Shown here piece after piece: positions 7,984 to 9,205 of a DNA stretch of 9,205 nt (positions are counted from its first letter, which is position 1; every line of letters begins with the position of its first letter). Below the pieces are notes generated by a model that was given only the letters and a program-made list of their open reading frames with translations, was not told where the DNA came from and ran no database searches. The DNA comes from Propionicimonas sp. (GTDB lineage Bacteria; Actinomycetota; Actinomycetes; Propionibacteriales; Propionibacteriaceae). The DNA lies in the NCBI GenBank assembly GCA_031119515.1, contig JAVHXR010000082.1, positions 1-9,205 of the forward strand, in the 5' to 3' direction. Both the position numbers and the translations under genes were made by a program.

Positions 7984-8024
7984 CCGACCGACGATGCAGG
8001 AGGTGCTTGGGGCATCTCGGTTGG
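7984..8024. repeat. 13-bp imperfect inverted repeat (hairpin), candidate oriT element
   Basis: The left arm CCGACCGAcGATGC (7984-7997) pairs with the right arm GCATCTCGGTTGG (8012-8024). This gives 13 paired positions with one bulged C (7992) and one G-T wobble (7986/8022) around a 14-base loop (7998-8011). It is the longest inverted repeat I found in the divergent region and starts about 145 bp upstream of the relaxase. MobF relaxases such as TrwC recognise a hairpin next to nic, so this is a candidate relaxase recognition hairpin. It lies between divergent starts, so it is not a terminator. A regulator operator is the main alternative. Confidence 0.5.
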
Positions 8025-8144
8025 GTCGGGACGGGGTCCGGCGGGGACCGGGGAGATCGTCGGGGATATGGGGTTCGAAGTCTCGTGGGTGGCCGTGAGG
8101 AGGGGGTCGGTGCCTTCGTAGGGAGTGGATGGCAGGTGGAGACC

Positions 8145-8151
8145 GAGGAGG
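8145..8151 (+). promoter_or_regulatory. Strong ribosome binding site deciding the start at 8159
   Basis: GAGGAGG lies 7 bases before ATG 8159. An in-frame ATG at 8129 upstream has no comparable site, and starting there would add residues unlike the basic start of the remaining protein. The start is therefore placed at 8159. This is the best Shine-Dalgarno seen in the window and suggests the first gene of an operon. Confidence 0.8.
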
Positions 8152-8158
8152 TTGTGTC

Positions 8159-8485
8159 ATGGGGAGCAAGCAGACGGTTCGTCAGGCGGCCCGGCGGGCT
8201 GCGTTTCAGATGCAGCAGCGGCGGCGCGAGGAGGAGGTCAAGCGCGAGCGCCGGTTGACGAACGAATCGATCAAGCTGATGGTCGCGCTGAGGGAGCGCG
8301 ACGACGCCGAGGCCAGGGCTCGGGACGCGATTCGCGCGATGGAGGCTGAGGGCCTGCACGCAGCGGCGATCGTCCGGTGGAGTAACGGCGAGCTGGACGC
8401 CAAGGAGATCGCACGGCTGCGCGACTTCGTCCCCAGATACTCCGACCCCGAGCCGGTCACTACGACGAGTGGGCGTCCGTCATGA
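8159..8485 (+). CDS. Small basic coiled-coil protein, possible relaxosome or regulatory accessory protein
   Basis: This 108-residue protein has a very basic N-terminal half. KQTVRQAARRAAFQMQQRRR (4-23) continues into a heptad-like Glu/Arg helix up to about residue 63, which is probably a coiled coil. A short C-terminal helical segment follows, AIVRWSNGELDAKEIARLRDF (70-90), whose spacing resembles a helix-turn-helix of the sigma-like kind, although I cannot prove it. I know no named domain for it. I recall similar small actinobacterial proteins with a charged coil plus an end segment of this sort. The gene reads away from the candidate oriT and overlaps the next gene by ATGA (8482-8485). A DNA-binding role at oriT, or as repressor of the divergent promoters, is inferred from charge, size and position. 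The tail from 93 is probably disordered. Confidence 0.8.
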   Translation: MGSKQTVRQAARRAAFQMQQRRREEEVKRERRLTNESIKLMVALRERDDAEARARDAIRAMEAEGLHAAAIVRWSNGELDAKEIARLRDFVPRYSDPEPVTTTSGRPS

Positions 8486-9205
8486 AGACCGGGGTCGTCC
8501 GCAAGCCGCGTCTTGAGCCCGGCAAGCGGCGCCGGCTGCCTCCACTGTCGCTGGCGGAACGGGTACTGACCCTGCTGTTGTGGGTCGGGGCTCATGTCCC
8601 GAGCGTCGTGGCCAGTGGGGCGATCGTGCTTCCGATCGTCGGCTTGCTCCCCGGGCTGATCGCGTGGCTGGTTCTCGGCGCGATGGTGGCGTGTTCGCTC
8701 CTGTTGGCGACCAGATGGATGCGTTGGCCTGCGATCGGGTGGTTCCTTGGCGGTACCCGCCTGCCGGCCGACGTCGATGTTGCGATTCGGCCGCTGCTCG
8801 AGGTGTCGGCGTGCGTGAGTGACGGCCGTCACATCGACATGGGCCTCGCGGCGCCGGGAGTCCGGACGACAGTGGTCGGGCCGAACATCATCCTCCTCGA
8901 CCGATCACTGGTCGACGGCTACTGCGCCGGGAAGGTCGACTCGCAGTCCTTGGCGTGCACGCTCGCGCACCGGGTTGCCCAGCTGCGGCTCGGCTACACC
9001 CGGTTCGACCTCACCGCGCTCGCGGTGGACTCCGTCGCCGACGCCCAGGCAGCGGGGCCCGACCATGCGTGGCGTCTCGATGTGGGCGACGAGCCCGTCG
9101 TGGTCGCCGCGGACGCGACGCGCATCACCCAGGTCGTGGCGAATCTGCTCGCCAATGCGCGCGTCCACACGCCCGCCGGCACGACCATCTCCACATCCGT
9201 CCGGG
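8482..9205 (+). CDS. Membrane protein with degenerate M48-like segment, running in frame into a histidine kinase ATPase segment (chimeric, 3' end outside window)
   Basis: The frame is open from ATG 8482 (overlapping the previous stop as ATGA) to the window end, giving 241 codons. Residues 1-18 are basic. Two hydrophobic stretches, about 28-57 and 58-78, look like membrane helices. Residues 130-171 resemble the middle of M48 peptidases: VVGPNIILLDRSLVDGY, then LACTLAHRVAQLRLG, where HRVAQ (163-167) replaces the catalytic HExxH, so it would be inactive. From about residue 177 the sequence becomes that of a sensor histidine kinase: LTALAVDSVADAQAAGPDH, then DATRITQVVANLLANARVH (211-229), with N-box asparagines N221 and N225. 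No H-box or dimerisation helix precedes it. The first part suits a transfer-operon membrane protein. The second half looks foreign and may come from recombination or misassembly. The start is secure; the full product is not. Confidence 0.7.
   Translation, partial: MKTGVVRKPRLEPGKRRRLPPLSLAERVLTLLLWVGAHVPSVVASGAIVLPIVGLLPGLIAWLVLGAMVACSLLLATRWMRWPAIGWFLGGTRLPADVDVAIRPLLEVSACVSDGRHIDMGLAAPGVRTTVVGPNIILLDRSLVDGYCAGKVDSQSLACTLAHRVAQLRLGYTRFDLTALAVDSVADAQAAGPDHAWRLDVGDEPVVVAADATRITQVVANLLANARVHTPAGTTISTSVR

Larger units (their letters stand above)
7839..8158. other. 320-bp divergent intergenic region; candidate oriT and promoter region
   Basis: This is the only gap over 300 bp. It separates the relaxase start (minus) from the coiled-coil gene start (plus). 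Open frames crossing it have no recognisable protein character and overlap the real genes out of frame, so I treat it as non-coding. It is dense in inverted repeats: TCCGG/CCGGA (7903-7907, 7911-7915), two abutting 8-bp palindromes (7947-7962), a 13-bp imperfect hairpin (7984-8024) and GGTCC/GGACC (8035-8039, 8045-8049). The origin of transfer of MobF elements commonly lies beside the relaxase gene, so this is the natural oriT candidate, and both divergent promoters must also lie here. I could not assign -10/-35 boxes or a nic site with confidence. Confidence 0.55.

Noticed and set aside
8129..8158. Upstream ATG start for the 108-residue protein
   Set aside because: In frame, but without a Shine-Dalgarno. 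The GAGGAGG at 8145-8151 is correctly spaced for the ATG at 8159.
7839..8158. Clear -10/-35 promoter boxes for the divergent genes
   Set aside because: I looked on both strands and found no pair with acceptable sequence and spacing, so no promoter is annotated even though promoters must be present.
7411..8169. Minus-strand frames crossing the divergent region (7411-8169 and 7835-8359)
   Set aside because: They overlap the start of the relaxase gene or the 108-residue gene in other frames and encode Arg/Pro-rich sequence without any recognisable pattern. The region is better read as non-coding with inverted repeats.
7749..8258. Plus-strand frame of 169 codons across the divergent region
   Set aside because: It starts opposite the relaxase N-terminus and ends out of frame inside the well-supported 8159-8485 gene. 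It has no ribosome binding site of note and no protein-like composition.
8905..9168. Minus-strand frames of 87 and 66 codons at the right edge
   Set aside because: They are antisense to the kinase-like segment, whose N-box motif clearly sets the coding strand and frame.

Overview
The window is high-GC DNA with strong third-position G/C and mixed GTG/ATG starts, typical of Actinomycetota. I cannot name a genus. Its content is part of a conjugative element, either a plasmid or an integrative conjugative element, of the MobF relaxase type.

Layout from left to right. The window opens inside the 3' end of a TraG/VirD4-type coupling protein gene (+). A 249-residue protein of unknown function follows 3 bases later and is probably translationally coupled. 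These two genes converge on a minus-strand pair across a 169-bp gap with several small inverted repeats (1156-1324). The pair is a very large relaxase gene (7838 down to 2514) followed by a 366-residue orphan family protein (2425 down to 1325). The 1774-residue relaxase joins a MobF/TrwC-type relaxase, a RecD-like superfamily 1 helicase and a DnaG-like TOPRIM primase core in one chain. Its start faces a 320-bp divergent intergenic region (7839-8158). That region holds a 13-bp imperfect hairpin and two abutting 8-bp palindromes, and it is the best candidate for oriT and for the divergent promoters. To the right, a small basic coiled-coil protein gene (8159-8485) overlaps by ATGA a membrane protein gene (8482 to the window end).

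If the element is circular, the right-hand plus-strand genes would begin the transfer operon that ends with the coupling protein at the left edge. The relaxase and its partner would then be transcribed the opposite way from the shared intergenic region. In that model the coupling protein brings the relaxosome (relaxase plus perhaps the 108-residue protein bound at oriT) to the secretion channel. The helicase unwinds the transferred strand, and the primase domain could prime the complementary strand in the recipient.

The oddest feature is at the right edge. The open membrane-protein frame changes, without a frameshift, from a degenerate M48-peptidase-like sequence to the N-box ATPase region of an actinobacterial sensor histidine kinase, at about 9000-9022. 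The phosphoacceptor H-box domain is absent. This is either a real recombination junction or an assembly chimera. It should be settled before the right end is interpreted. No tRNA, rRNA, CRISPR array, integrase or insertion sequence was seen.
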